A model generated the notes under the pieces. That model worked only from the letters and a program-made list of their open reading frames with translations, had not been told where the DNA came from and ran no database searches. The translations under genes and the position numbers were made by a program. Positions 6,954 to 16,656 of a stretch of 64,000 nucleotides of DNA are shown here, one piece after another. The DNA is taken from NCBI RefSeq assembly GCF_003963535.1, contig NZ_CP034539.1, forward strand, positions 7,502,001-7,566,000, written 5' to 3'. The stretch is from Streptomyces cyaneochromogenes. GTDB taxonomy: Bacteria; Actinomycetota; Actinomycetes; Streptomycetales; Streptomycetaceae. Position 1 is the first letter of the stretch, and each line of letters starts with the position of its first letter.

Positions 6954-9020
6954 GTGATCCAGGCCATCGGACTGACCAGCGACCCTCGCAAGCAGCTTCC
7001 TCCCGCTGTCGACGACGTGTCCTTCGAGGCGCGCGCGGGCTGTGTCACCGCGCTGCTCGGGGCGGCGGGAGCGGGCAAGACGACGGCGCTCCGACTCATG
7101 CTCGAACTCCAACACGGCCGTGGGATCACCTACTTCAGAGGTCGTCCCCTGCACCGCATCGCCCATCCGTCGCGCGAGGTCGGTGTGCTACTGGGCGATG
7201 TTCCCGGGCACCCGGCCCGCACCGTCCGCGGCCATCTGCGCATGTTGTGCGCCGCCGCGGGCGTCCCGGCACGGCGCGCCGACGAAGTCTTGGAGGTGGT
7301 CGGCCTCGTCAGCCTGCGCGAAGAACGCCTCGGCACCCTCTCGCGTGGCATGGACCGCCGGCTCGGTCTGGCCTGCGCGCTGCTCGCCGACCCGCACACC
7401 CTCGTGCTCGACGAACCCGCGGACGGGCTGTCGACCCGCGAGAGCCGTTGGCTGCACGGCATGCTGCGCGCACACGCCGCCCAGGGCGGCACGGTTCTGC
7501 TGACCACGGCCGACCCCAAGGAGGCCGCACGCGCCGCCGACCGGGTCGTCACCCTGGAGCGGGGCAGACTCCTCGCCGACCAGGAAGCCGCCGACTTCTC
7601 CCGCACACGGCTGCGCCCCCGCGTCGCCGTCCGCACCCCGCACGCCTCCCGCCTCGCCGCGCTGCTCGCCAAGGAGGCGCGCACCACTCGGCGCTCCGTC
7701 GAGGTCGTGCGTGAAAGCGGCAACCGGCTCTCCGTGTACGGCAGTACATGCGCCGCGATCGGTGAGACCGCGTACCGCCACGGCATCCTCGTCCACCAAC
7801 TCGCCGACGAGATCGGCGACATGGGTCCCGACAGTGCGGCGCGGCTCTCCGCGGAGTCGCGAGCCGACGAAGCGCCGCTGACGCCGGCCCGGGAAACGAT
7901 CACGGCCCGTGAACACGAGCGCGCGGCCGCGCCGCCGGTGACGGTGCCGATGCGACACAAAGGGTCGGCCACAGCCGACGACCTCCCGGCGCCACGCGAG
8001 GCATCAGCGGCGCCGGACGGAAAGCCGACCACGCCGCAGGCGTCCACCGGCGAGCCGAGACGGGCCGACGCACCCACCGAGGACTATGGGCCTTCCTCGC
8101 CGGCCACCCCCCATGCCGCTGCCCCGAATGCCGCTGCCCCGAATGCCGCCGATCCGCATGCCACCGTCCCGCCGCTCGACGACTCGCGCGCCGCGGACTT
8201 CTCTCCCGACTGCCTTCCCGATCTCCCGCCCCCCATCGCCGTCCACCCCGCCCCCAGCCCCCTCCGCCCTCTCCGTTACGAACTCCGTCGCGCCGCCGGA
8301 GTCGGCACCGGGTTCCTCACCGCCGCCGCCGTGCTCGTGGTGTCCGCCCTCACCGCCGTACTGCTCGCCCGTGTCGGGCACACTCCGCATCCGCGCCTGC
8401 TGGTCGCATGGCCGCGGGAGCTCCCGTTGCCGCCCGCGGCGCTCGGGGCCGGGCTGCTCGGCGCGATCGCGTTCGGCGAGGAGTTCCGCCACCCCGCCCT
8501 GGCGGCGGATCGCGGCACCGTCCCCCGTCGGCTGGGGCTGCTGGCCGCGAAACTCCTCGTCGCCTCCGCCACCGCGCTGGCGCTGGCCGTCCTCACCGTC
8601 GGCTGCGACCTCGAAGTGCTCTATCTCGTCTACGGACGGGAGCTCGCGGAGGTTCCCGCCGACTGGCTTGCGCTGAGCGCGAGTTGGATCGGGCTCGTGG
8701 TCGGCTGTGCCTGGGCCGGCGTGCTGGCCGCGGGTCTCTTCCGGTCGACCACGGCGGGGCTCGCGGCGGTGGTCGCCGTACCCGTTCTCCTCGTACCCCT
8801 CGTGCAGAAGGTCCTGGAAGGGCCTTCGGTGCGGACGGCAGCCGGATTTCCGCTGCGGCTGCGCGAGCTGCTGCTGTCGCAGTGGCCGTTCGGGGGAGAG
8901 CGATATCTGGCCGCGGCCGCACGCGTCATCGCCCAACCCGTCGGCGGCGCACTGGCGTTGTCGCTGGCCGCTTTGCTCGCCGCCTATCTGCTCACGACCA
9001 CGCGTAGCAGGGTCCGATGA
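6954..9020 (+). CDS. ABC transporter, ATPase fused to membrane domain
   Basis: 688 residues. An N-terminal nucleotide-binding domain has Walker A GAAGAGKT (residues 36-43), a signature-like LSRGM (129-133) in place of LSGGQ, and Walker B LVLDEP (150-155). The H-loop histidine expected after the VLLTT strand is replaced (TTADPKEA, near residue 186). A roughly 200-residue Ala/Pro-rich linker follows, then from about residue 445 to the end at least five hydrophobic segments resembling an ABC-2-type permease. ATPase and permease are thus one chain, unlike the usual separate subunits. Substrate is unknown. It ends about 160 bases before whiH. Confidence 0.75.
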   Translation: MIQAIGLTSDPRKQLPPAVDDVSFEARAGCVTALLGAAGAGKTTALRLMLELQHGRGITYFRGRPLHRIAHPSREVGVLLGDVPGHPARTVRGHLRMLCAAAGVPARRADEVLEVVGLVSLREERLGTLSRGMDRRLGLACALLADPHTLVLDEPADGLSTRESRWLHGMLRAHAAQGGTVLLTTADPKEAARAADRVVTLERGRLLADQEAADFSRTRLRPRVAVRTPHASRLAALLAKEARTTRRSVEVVRESGNRLSVYGSTCAAIGETAYRHGILVHQLADEIGDMGPDSAARLSAESRADEAPLTPARETITAREHERAAAPPVTVPMRHKGSATADDLPAPREASAAPDGKPTTPQASTGEPRRADAPTEDYGPSSPATPHAAAPNAAAPNAADPHATVPPLDDSRAADFSPDCLPDLPPPIAVHPAPSPLRPLRYELRRAAGVGTGFLTAAAVLVVSALTAVLLARVGHTPHPRLLVAWPRELPLPPAALGAGLLGAIAFGEEFRHPALAADRGTVPRRLGLLAAKLLVASATALALAVLTVGCDLEVLYLVYGRELAEVPADWLALSASWIGLVVGCAWAGVLAAGLFRSTTAGLAAVVAVPVLLVPLVQKVLEGPSVRTAAGFPLRLRELLLSQWPFGGERYLAAAARVIAQPVGGALALSLAALLAAYLLTTTRSRVR

Positions 9021-9083
9021 CGACCGTTCCTGCTCGTCCCGGCCCTGTCCTGCACGCAACTCCCTGGGGAAAGCCCATTTCTT

Positions 9084-9091
9084 TCCGATAA
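9084..9091 (+). promoter_or_regulatory. Candidate sigma-WhiG-type -10 upstream of whiH
   Basis: TCCGATAA differs by one base from the GCCGATAA core of WhiG-dependent promoters. The expected TAAA about 15 bases upstream is not clear; GAAA at 9069-9072 is the nearest match and is too close. whiH is an established WhiG target in S. coelicolor, which raises the likelihood. The start codon is about 93 bases downstream. Confidence 0.45.
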
Positions 9092-9183
9092 GGCGTCAAT
9101 TGCGACGGGGTGAGCGATCACCCTTTCGTGTGCTTTTCACCAAAGACCTCAAGGGAGTTGGGGACGGCGCCGACAAAGGATCC

Positions 9184-10071
9184 GTGAGTACCCTTGCGCA
9201 CACCATGATGACCGCCGCCCGCTCCGCCGACTCCGGTCTGGCCGGCCCGGGCGATCTCGACCGCTACCCCTACGCCGAGGCCCCCGTCGCCGACCGCGTC
9301 GGCGTCCCCGCGTGGGAAGGCGCGGACCCGGATCTGGGCCGTGTCGGCAGGCGCGCCGCCGGCAGCCGCGGACGCGGGCTGCACGGCCAACTCGTCCAGC
9401 AGCTCGGCCAGATGATCGTCTCCGGCGACCTGGGCGCCGACCGTCCGCTCGTGCCCGAGGAGATCGGCCAGCGCTTCGAGGTCTCCCGCACCGTCGTCCG
9501 CGAGTCGCTCCGCGTCCTGGAGGCCAAGGGCCTGGTCAGTGCCCGCCCCAACGTGGGCACGCGCGTGCGTCCCGTCAGCGACTGGAACCTCCTCGACCCG
9601 GACATCATCGAGTGGCGCGCCTTCGGGCCGCAGCGCGACGATCAGCGTCGGGAGCTGAGCGAGCTGCGCTGGACGATCGAGCCGCTCGCCGCCCGCCTCG
9701 CGGCCGGGCACGGGCGCGACGACGTCCAGCAGCGGCTCGCCGACATGGTCGAGATCATGAGCCACGCGATGGGCCAGGGCGACGTCCTCACCTTCTCCCG
9801 CGCCGACACCGAGTTCCACACGCTCCTCATCCAGGTCGCGGGCAACCGCATGCTGGAGCATCTGTCGGGGATCGTCTCGGCCGCCCTGCAGGTCTCCGGC
9901 GGGCCTGTCACGGGTTGTGACCGGCCGAACGAGGCGTCGCTGGCGCAGCACAGCAGGATCGTCGACGCGCTCGCCGCCGGCGACGGCGCGGCCGCCGAGA
10001 CGGCCATGCGTCAACTTCTCACCGTCCATCCCGAGGTGGAGCGCGTGGTGCCCGCACCCCGTGAGCACTGA
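9184..10071 (+). CDS. whiH: Sporulation regulator WhiH, GntR/FadR family
   Basis: 295 residues from GTG 9184, preceded by AAAGGA. Residues 65-130 form a GntR winged helix (PEEIGQRFEVSRTVVRESLR, then the wing GLVSARPNVGTRVRP); residues 140-285 are an FCD effector domain that probably binds a small carboxylate or metal. Its length, sequence and position immediately before hrdB match WhiH, required for septation of aerial hyphae in S. coelicolor and known there to be WhiG-dependent and self-repressing. The first 60 residues are a poorly conserved extension. A WhiG-like promoter element lies upstream and a perfect 18-bp hairpin downstream, so it is probably transcribed alone. Confidence 0.92.
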   Translation: MSTLAHTMMTAARSADSGLAGPGDLDRYPYAEAPVADRVGVPAWEGADPDLGRVGRRAAGSRGRGLHGQLVQQLGQMIVSGDLGADRPLVPEEIGQRFEVSRTVVRESLRVLEAKGLVSARPNVGTRVRPVSDWNLLDPDIIEWRAFGPQRDDQRRELSELRWTIEPLAARLAAGHGRDDVQQRLADMVEIMSHAMGQGDVLTFSRADTEFHTLLIQVAGNRMLEHLSGIVSAALQVSGGPVTGCDRPNEASLAQHSRIVDALAAGDGAAAETAMRQLLTVHPEVERVVPAPREH

Positions 10072-10146
10072 CCGCCCACCCCGGTCGCGCGGCTGAGGAA
10101 GGCGCCTCCCCCCTCCTGGGGCGCCACTCGGTCCGCGCGTCCTCCC

Positions 10147-10187
10147 GTCGGACCCGCAGGATCCACCCCGGATCCTGCGGGTCCGAC
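10147..10187 (+). terminator. whiH terminator hairpin
   Basis: A perfect 18-bp stem (10147-10164 with 10170-10187) around the loop ACCCC, starting about 75 bases after the whiH stop. There is no T tract, as is usual in this genus. It separates whiH from the hrdB promoters. Confidence 0.85.
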
Positions 10188-10310
10188 GGTGCGACGAGGC
10201 CGCGGAATCGCCGTACAGTTCATGGGTCAAGGCTTCGGGTGACACCTTCTGTGAGTATCTGCCCGTTTTTGAATGGTTACGGGATGTGACTCGGGCCACG
10301 CAGATTGGGC

Positions 10311-10337
10311 GTAACGCTCGGGGATGCAGCGCGATGA
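10311..10337 (+). promoter_or_regulatory. Candidate ShbA-type promoter of hrdB
   Basis: GTAAC (10311-10315), 16 bases, then CGATGA (10332-10337). This pair is the sequence I recall for the ECF sigma factor ShbA, which drives hrdB in S. griseus. It would give a leader of roughly 155 nucleotides before GTG 10501. Confidence 0.7.
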
Positions 10338-10360
10338 CCTAAGAGGTGACAGCCGAGGAG

Positions 10361-10386
10361 GGAATACGGACGCCGTTCAAGGCGCT
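10361..10386 (+). promoter_or_regulatory. Candidate sigma-R (thiol stress) promoter of hrdB
   Basis: GGAAT (10361-10365), exactly 18 bases, then GCT (10384-10386), one mismatch from the sigma-R consensus GGAAT-N18-GTT. A second, sigma-R-dependent hrdB promoter is established in S. coelicolor, so position and spacing fit. Confidence 0.5.
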
Positions 10387-10500
10387 GTGCATCTTCCCGG
10401 CCCCCGCCCGCACCGTCGGCCCATCCCCAGGTCGGTGGTCGGCTCCTGTCCGCCGTGGACGGGGCCGGAAGCCGTTTTCCAACGTTCCGAGAGGTTGTTC

Positions 10501-12033
10501 GTGTCGGCCAGCACATCCCGTACGCTCCCGCCGGAGATCGCCGAGTCCGTCTCTGTCATGGCTCTTATCGAGCGGGGAAAGGCTGAGGGGCAGATCGCCG
10601 GCGACGATGTGCGTCGGGCCTTCGAAGCTGACCAGATTCCGGCCACTCAGTGGAAGAACGTACTGCGCAGCCTCAACCAGATCCTCGAGGAAGAGGGTGT
10701 GACGCTGATGGTCAGTGCCGCGGAGCCCAAGCGCACCCGAAAGAGCGTCGCAGCGAAGAGTCCGGCCAAGCGCACCGCCACCAAGACGGTCGCGGCGAAG
10801 ACGGTGACCACCAAGAAGGCCACCGCCACCGCCACCCCGGCTGCGCCCGCCGCCGAGCCCGCCGTCGAGGACGAGGCGCCCGTGAAGAAGGCCGCCGCCA
10901 AGAAGACGACGACCGCGAAGAAGGCGGCCGCGAAGAAGACCGTCGCCAAGAAGACGGCGGCCAAGAAGACGACCGCCGGCAAGGACGACGCCGAGGTTCT
11001 CGAGGACGAGGTGCTCGAGGACGCCAAGCCCGGCGATGAGCCCGAGGGCGCCGAGAGCGCCGGTTTCGTGCTCTCCGACGAGGACGAGGACGACGCGCCC
11101 GCGCAGCAGGTCGCCGCGGCCGGCGCCACCGCCGACCCGGTCAAGGACTACCTCAAGCAGATCGGCAAGGTCCCCCTGCTCAACGCCGAGCAGGAGGTCG
11201 AGCTCGCCAAGCGCATCGAGGCCGGTCTGTTCGCCGAGGACAAGCTGGCCAACGCCGACAAGCTCGCCCCCAAGCTCAAGCGCGAGCTGGAGATCATCGC
11301 CGAGGACGGCCGCCGCGCCAAGAACCACCTCCTGGAGGCCAACCTCCGTCTGGTGGTCTCCCTGGCCAAGCGCTACACCGGCCGCGGCATGCTCTTCCTG
11401 GACCTCATCCAGGAGGGCAACCTCGGTCTGATCCGCGCGGTCGAGAAGTTCGACTACACCAAGGGCTACAAGTTCTCCACGTACGCCACCTGGTGGATCC
11501 GTCAGGCGATCACCCGCGCCATGGCCGACCAGGCCCGCACCATCCGTATCCCGGTGCACATGGTCGAGGTCATCAACAAGCTCGCGCGCGTGCAGCGTCA
11601 GATGCTCCAGGACCTGGGCCGCGAGCCCACCCCGGAGGAGCTGGCCAAGGAACTCGACATGACCCCGGAGAAGGTCATCGAGGTCCAGAAGTACGGCCGC
11701 GAGCCCATCTCGCTGCACACTCCTCTGGGCGAGGACGGCGACAGCGAGTTCGGTGACCTCATCGAGGACTCCGAGGCCGTCGTCCCGGCCGACGCGGTCA
11801 GCTTCACGCTTCTGCAGGAGCAGCTGCACTCGGTCCTCGACACCCTGTCCGAGCGCGAGGCGGGCGTCGTCTCGATGCGCTTCGGTCTCACCGACGGTCA
11901 GCCGAAGACCCTCGACGAGATCGGCAAGGTGTACGGCGTGACGCGCGAGCGCATCCGCCAGATCGAGTCCAAGACGATGTCGAAGCTGCGCCACCCGTCG
12001 CGGTCCCAGGTGCTGCGCGACTACCTCGACTAA
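10501..12033 (+). CDS. hrdB: Principal sigma factor HrdB
   Basis: 510 residues from GTG 10501 (GAGAGG upstream). Region 1.1-like sequence is followed by a Lys/Ala-rich tract (about residues 80-165, repeated AAKKT) and an acidic stretch typical of streptomycete HrdB. Region 1.2 begins at DPVKDYLKQIGKVPLL; region 2 holds the core-binding and -10-recognition segment (FSTYATWWIRQAITRAM); region 4 ends with the -35 helix-turn-helix (VTRERIRQIESKTMSKLRHP). It is the essential vegetative sigma factor. Two promoters lie upstream, one ShbA-like and one sigma-R-like, and a strong hairpin follows. Confidence 0.98.
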   Translation: MSASTSRTLPPEIAESVSVMALIERGKAEGQIAGDDVRRAFEADQIPATQWKNVLRSLNQILEEEGVTLMVSAAEPKRTRKSVAAKSPAKRTATKTVAAKTVTTKKATATATPAAPAAEPAVEDEAPVKKAAAKKTTTAKKAAAKKTVAKKTAAKKTTAGKDDAEVLEDEVLEDAKPGDEPEGAESAGFVLSDEDEDDAPAQQVAAAGATADPVKDYLKQIGKVPLLNAEQEVELAKRIEAGLFAEDKLANADKLAPKLKRELEIIAEDGRRAKNHLLEANLRLVVSLAKRYTGRGMLFLDLIQEGNLGLIRAVEKFDYTKGYKFSTYATWWIRQAITRAMADQARTIRIPVHMVEVINKLARVQRQMLQDLGREPTPEELAKELDMTPEKVIEVQKYGREPISLHTPLGEDGDSEFGDLIEDSEAVVPADAVSFTLLQEQLHSVLDTLSEREAGVVSMRFGLTDGQPKTLDEIGKVYGVTRERIRQIESKTMSKLRHPSRSQVLRDYLD

Positions 12034-12053
12034 GTCGCCTTCGTACGACACAC

Positions 12054-12086
12054 AAGGCCCGGTCTCCCGAGTGGGGACCGGGCCTT
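12054..12086 (+). terminator. hrdB terminator
   Basis: Perfect 14-bp stem AAGGCCCGGTCTCC (12054-12067) with its complement at 12073-12086 and a 5-base loop, starting 20 bases past the hrdB stop. Confidence 0.88.
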
Positions 12087-12166
12087 CGCGCTGTTGCCGC
12101 AGGTGCGGGGTGCGGCGGCCTGACTCACTCTGGGTTTTCCACGAGCACCCGAGAGTGAGGAGCGTC

Positions 12167-13015
12167 ATGCGTCGTACCTTTGCCCGGGCGCTGGCCGGGC
12201 CGCTGGTTATGGCGGCCGCGGCAGCCGCCATACCGCTGGTGTCCGCCGCCCCTGCTGCTGCCGACAGCGTCGTCGTCGGCGGGGCCCCGGTTGATGTGTC
12301 AGTCAGTCCCTGGACCGTGGCGCTGTCCAGTCGTGACCGGTTCGGAGGTACGCGGGCCGGCCAGTTCTGTGTCGGGGTGGCGGTCAGTCGGTCCACCGTC
12401 CTCACCGCGGCTCACTGCATGAGCGAGGAGGTTCTCGGGACGTCGCCGCAACAGATGCGCGACTTCAGTGTCATCGCGGGCCGTACGGACCTGCTGTCGA
12501 ACCGGGGCCAGGAGATCCGAGTCCGCAACATCTGGGTCAACCCGGCCTACGACAGTGCCACCAACGCGGGCGACTTCGCCGTGCTCACCCTCGCCCAGCC
12601 GCTTCCCGCCGGCTCGGTGATCGGGATGGCAGGCGCGGGCGATCCCGCCTACACGCCGGGAGCCGGCGCCCTGGTCTACGGGTGGGGGGACATCACGGGC
12701 GCGGGTGACTACGCGCGAGGGCTGCGGGCGGCGCGGGTGCACGTGTTGCCCGACGCTCACTGCAGGAGGGCGTATCCGGGCGGTGGTGAAGGCACGTACA
12801 TGGCAGACAGCATGGTCTGCGCCGGAGAGCCGCAGGGAGGGCGGGACGCCTGTCAGGGAGACAGCGGAGGGCCGCTGGTCGCTCACGGGAAGCTGATCGG
12901 GCTGGTGTCCTGGGGCACCGGCTGCGGCCGCGCCGGCAGTCCCGGCGTCTACACGCGGGTGTCCGAGATCGCACGGACCCTGCGGTGGACCGTCCGGGCG
13001 GCTGACAGGGCCTGA
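12167..13015 (+). CDS. Secreted trypsin-like serine protease (S1 family)
   Basis: 282 residues from ATG 12167, with GAGGAG upstream. A signal peptide covers about residues 1-33 (Arg-rich start, Ala-rich core, likely cut within APAAADS). The mature enzyme begins near VVVGG, the usual activated N-terminus, so a short pro-segment may be removed. The catalytic triad is intact: H83 (LTAAHC), D136 (GDFAVL), S233 (CQGDSGGP). Asp at the base of the specificity pocket (GRDACQGDSGG) suggests cleavage after Arg/Lys. Six cysteines can form the family's disulfides. It acts outside the cell. It stands alone between two strong terminators. Confidence 0.93.
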   Translation: MRRTFARALAGPLVMAAAAAAIPLVSAAPAAADSVVVGGAPVDVSVSPWTVALSSRDRFGGTRAGQFCVGVAVSRSTVLTAAHCMSEEVLGTSPQQMRDFSVIAGRTDLLSNRGQEIRVRNIWVNPAYDSATNAGDFAVLTLAQPLPAGSVIGMAGAGDPAYTPGAGALVYGWGDITGAGDYARGLRAARVHVLPDAHCRRAYPGGGEGTYMADSMVCAGEPQGGRDACQGDSGGPLVAHGKLIGLVSWGTGCGRAGSPGVYTRVSEIARTLRWTVRAADRA

Positions 13016-13036
13016 GGGATCGCGGGGTATGAGCGC

Positions 13037-13070
13037 GGGCGGCCGCCCCTGAGGTCAGGGGCGGCCGCCC
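13037..13070. terminator. Bidirectional terminator between protease and DUF7455 genes
   Basis: A perfect 16-bp inverted repeat (13037-13052 with 13055-13070) with only two bases between the arms, lying between convergent genes. Confidence 0.85.
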
Positions 13071-13116
13071 GTCAAACCGGCCTGTGCCGGAGCTGGCTCG
13101 TCGTGGATGCGAGGTG

Positions 13117-13347
13117 TCAGCGCTCTTCTTCGGACGCCGATGCGGGAACGGACGTCAGCCGCTCCGTCTCGTCCTGTATCTCAGCGGCGATCTTCTTGAG
13201 TTCCGGCTCGAACTTGCGACCGTGGTGGGCGCAGAAGAGCAGTTCTCCGCCGCTGAGCAGGACGACGCGCACGTACGCCTGGGCGCCGCAACGGTCGCAG
13301 CGGTCAGCGGCCGTCAGCGGGCTCGCGGGGGTCAGAACAGTAGTCAC
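13117..13347 (-). CDS. Small zinc-ribbon-like protein (DUF7455 type)
   Basis: 76 residues from a GTG start, with GAGAAGAGG upstream. CDRC near residue 17 and CAHH near residue 39 form a Cys-x2-Cys / Cys-x2-His pattern suited to one zinc ion. The C-terminal half (FEPELKKIAAEIQDETERL) is a charged helix. Small actinobacterial proteins of this form are common and uncharacterised; no enzymatic motif is present. It may bind nucleic acid or a protein partner. It is divergent from parE across a 440-base gap. Confidence 0.75.
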   Translation of the reverse strand: MTTVLTPASPLTAADRCDRCGAQAYVRVVLLSGGELLFCAHHGRKFEPELKKIAAEIQDETERLTSVPASASEEER

Positions 13348-13791
13348 GTCGCCTCTTCTCTAGCTCGACGAGCTGTCGTACCAGGGTCAACATCCAACCA
13401 GCCCCAAAACGTTCCCGCTCGTGGCTTCACCCAGAGTGAAATTTTTCCGGGGCGGCCGGCTGCTGCCGGTTTGGCGGCGAATGTGCCGTATTGCGTCTCT
13501 GTCGTGCTTACGGTTTCGCGCTGTCGGTCAAGGTCGGTCCTCCCGGCTGGCTTGCCGGTTTGTTCATGAGGACGTGCCCGGAGCCTATTTGGTTCATGCC
13601 TGGAAGGGAACGTGATATGTACTTCACCCCATCGAGGGATCGAACATGCATGCGACCCTGGACTAGTCTGTGGTTCGCACGAGGGTGGCGTTACAACGGC
13701 TCTACCAGGCCTCGGTACCCTCTTGACGGCGACCGAAGCCGCGCCCTTACCCATCAGGGCGTCATCTGAAATTCAGCGAGGAGCGAACCGC
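13348..13791. other. Intergenic region between DUF7455 and parE
   Basis: No credible gene. It holds the divergent promoter regions for the DUF7455 gene and parE. The A+T-rich run near 13439-13447 stands out from its surroundings. A parE promoter candidate lies at 13640-13669. Confidence 0.5.
13640..13669 (+). promoter_or_regulatory. Candidate parE promoter
   Basis: TCGAAC (13640-13645), 18 bases, TAGTCT (13664-13669), a fair match to the HrdB consensus. It predicts a leader of about 115 nucleotides before GTG 13792. Confidence 0.45.
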
Positions 13792-15915
<2,124 letters not shown>

Positions 15916-16182
15916 CCGCCGCGCTGGGCTTGGGCCGTGCTTTTCGGCCCTGGCTCCGCCTTCGGCCCTGACTCGGGTTCCCACCCGCACCGCTCGTGCG
16001 GCATTCGTCGCCAGGTGCGGGTGGCCTCAGTGGCGTGTTCTCGCCGTCGGCGGCAGTTGGCGGCCGTCGACGGACTGTCGGCGGTTATCCGGTATCGGGT
16101 CTTTGTGGGGTGCGTCACCTGATGGGGTGAAGCGCCCAAAGAAGAAGAGTCGGGGATCTTTCCGTTCTGTCCATGCTTGGTC

Positions 16183-16656
16183 ATGCACTCAAGCGACGGT
16201 CGTCCCCGCGAAGCCGGAAGCGCGCGGTTCGACGATCCCTGGTACGACGCCCTCGCCTCCGGGTGGGGGGAGTTGGACGATACGGGCGCTCCCGAGGCGA
16301 CCCCGCCGACCGCGGGCGACGTGTACCTCGAGGTGCAGCGCAGCGCGGCCTTCCGGGAAGTGCGCAGCCGCTACCGGAGGTTCGTGGTTCCGGCGGTTGC
16401 CGTGTTCCTCTCCTGGTACGTGGCGTACGTCGTGGCCGCCACCGCCGCGCCAGGGCTGATGGCCCGTCCCGTCGCGGGCGCGGTGAACGTCGCGATGATC
16501 GCCGGGCTCGGACAGTTCCTCAGCACTTTCCTGCTCACCTGGGCCTACGCGCGCCACGCGCGGCTGCGACGGGACCGTGCGGCGCTCGAACTGCGCTGGG
16601 ACACCCAGGAGTTGACGCGCGTCACACAGGGGCGACCGGTAGGCGGTGCCTCGTGA
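16183..16656 (+). CDS. DUF485 membrane protein, partner of the ActP-type symporter
   Basis: 157 residues from ATG 16183; no clear ribosome-binding site, so leaderless translation or a different start (TTG 16177) is possible. Two membrane helices (about residues 66-87 and 98-121) with the family motif YRRFVVPAVAVFLSWYVAYV; an acidic N-terminal arm precedes them. It is the counterpart of YjcH, which lies before actP in E. coli. Its stop overlaps the next start as GTGA, so the two are translationally coupled. It probably assists assembly or activity of the symporter in the cytoplasmic membrane. Confidence 0.85.
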   Translation: MHSSDGRPREAGSARFDDPWYDALASGWGELDDTGAPEATPPTAGDVYLEVQRSAAFREVRSRYRRFVVPAVAVFLSWYVAYVVAATAAPGLMARPVAGAVNVAMIAGLGQFLSTFLLTWAYARHARLRRDRAALELRWDTQELTRVTQGRPVGGAS

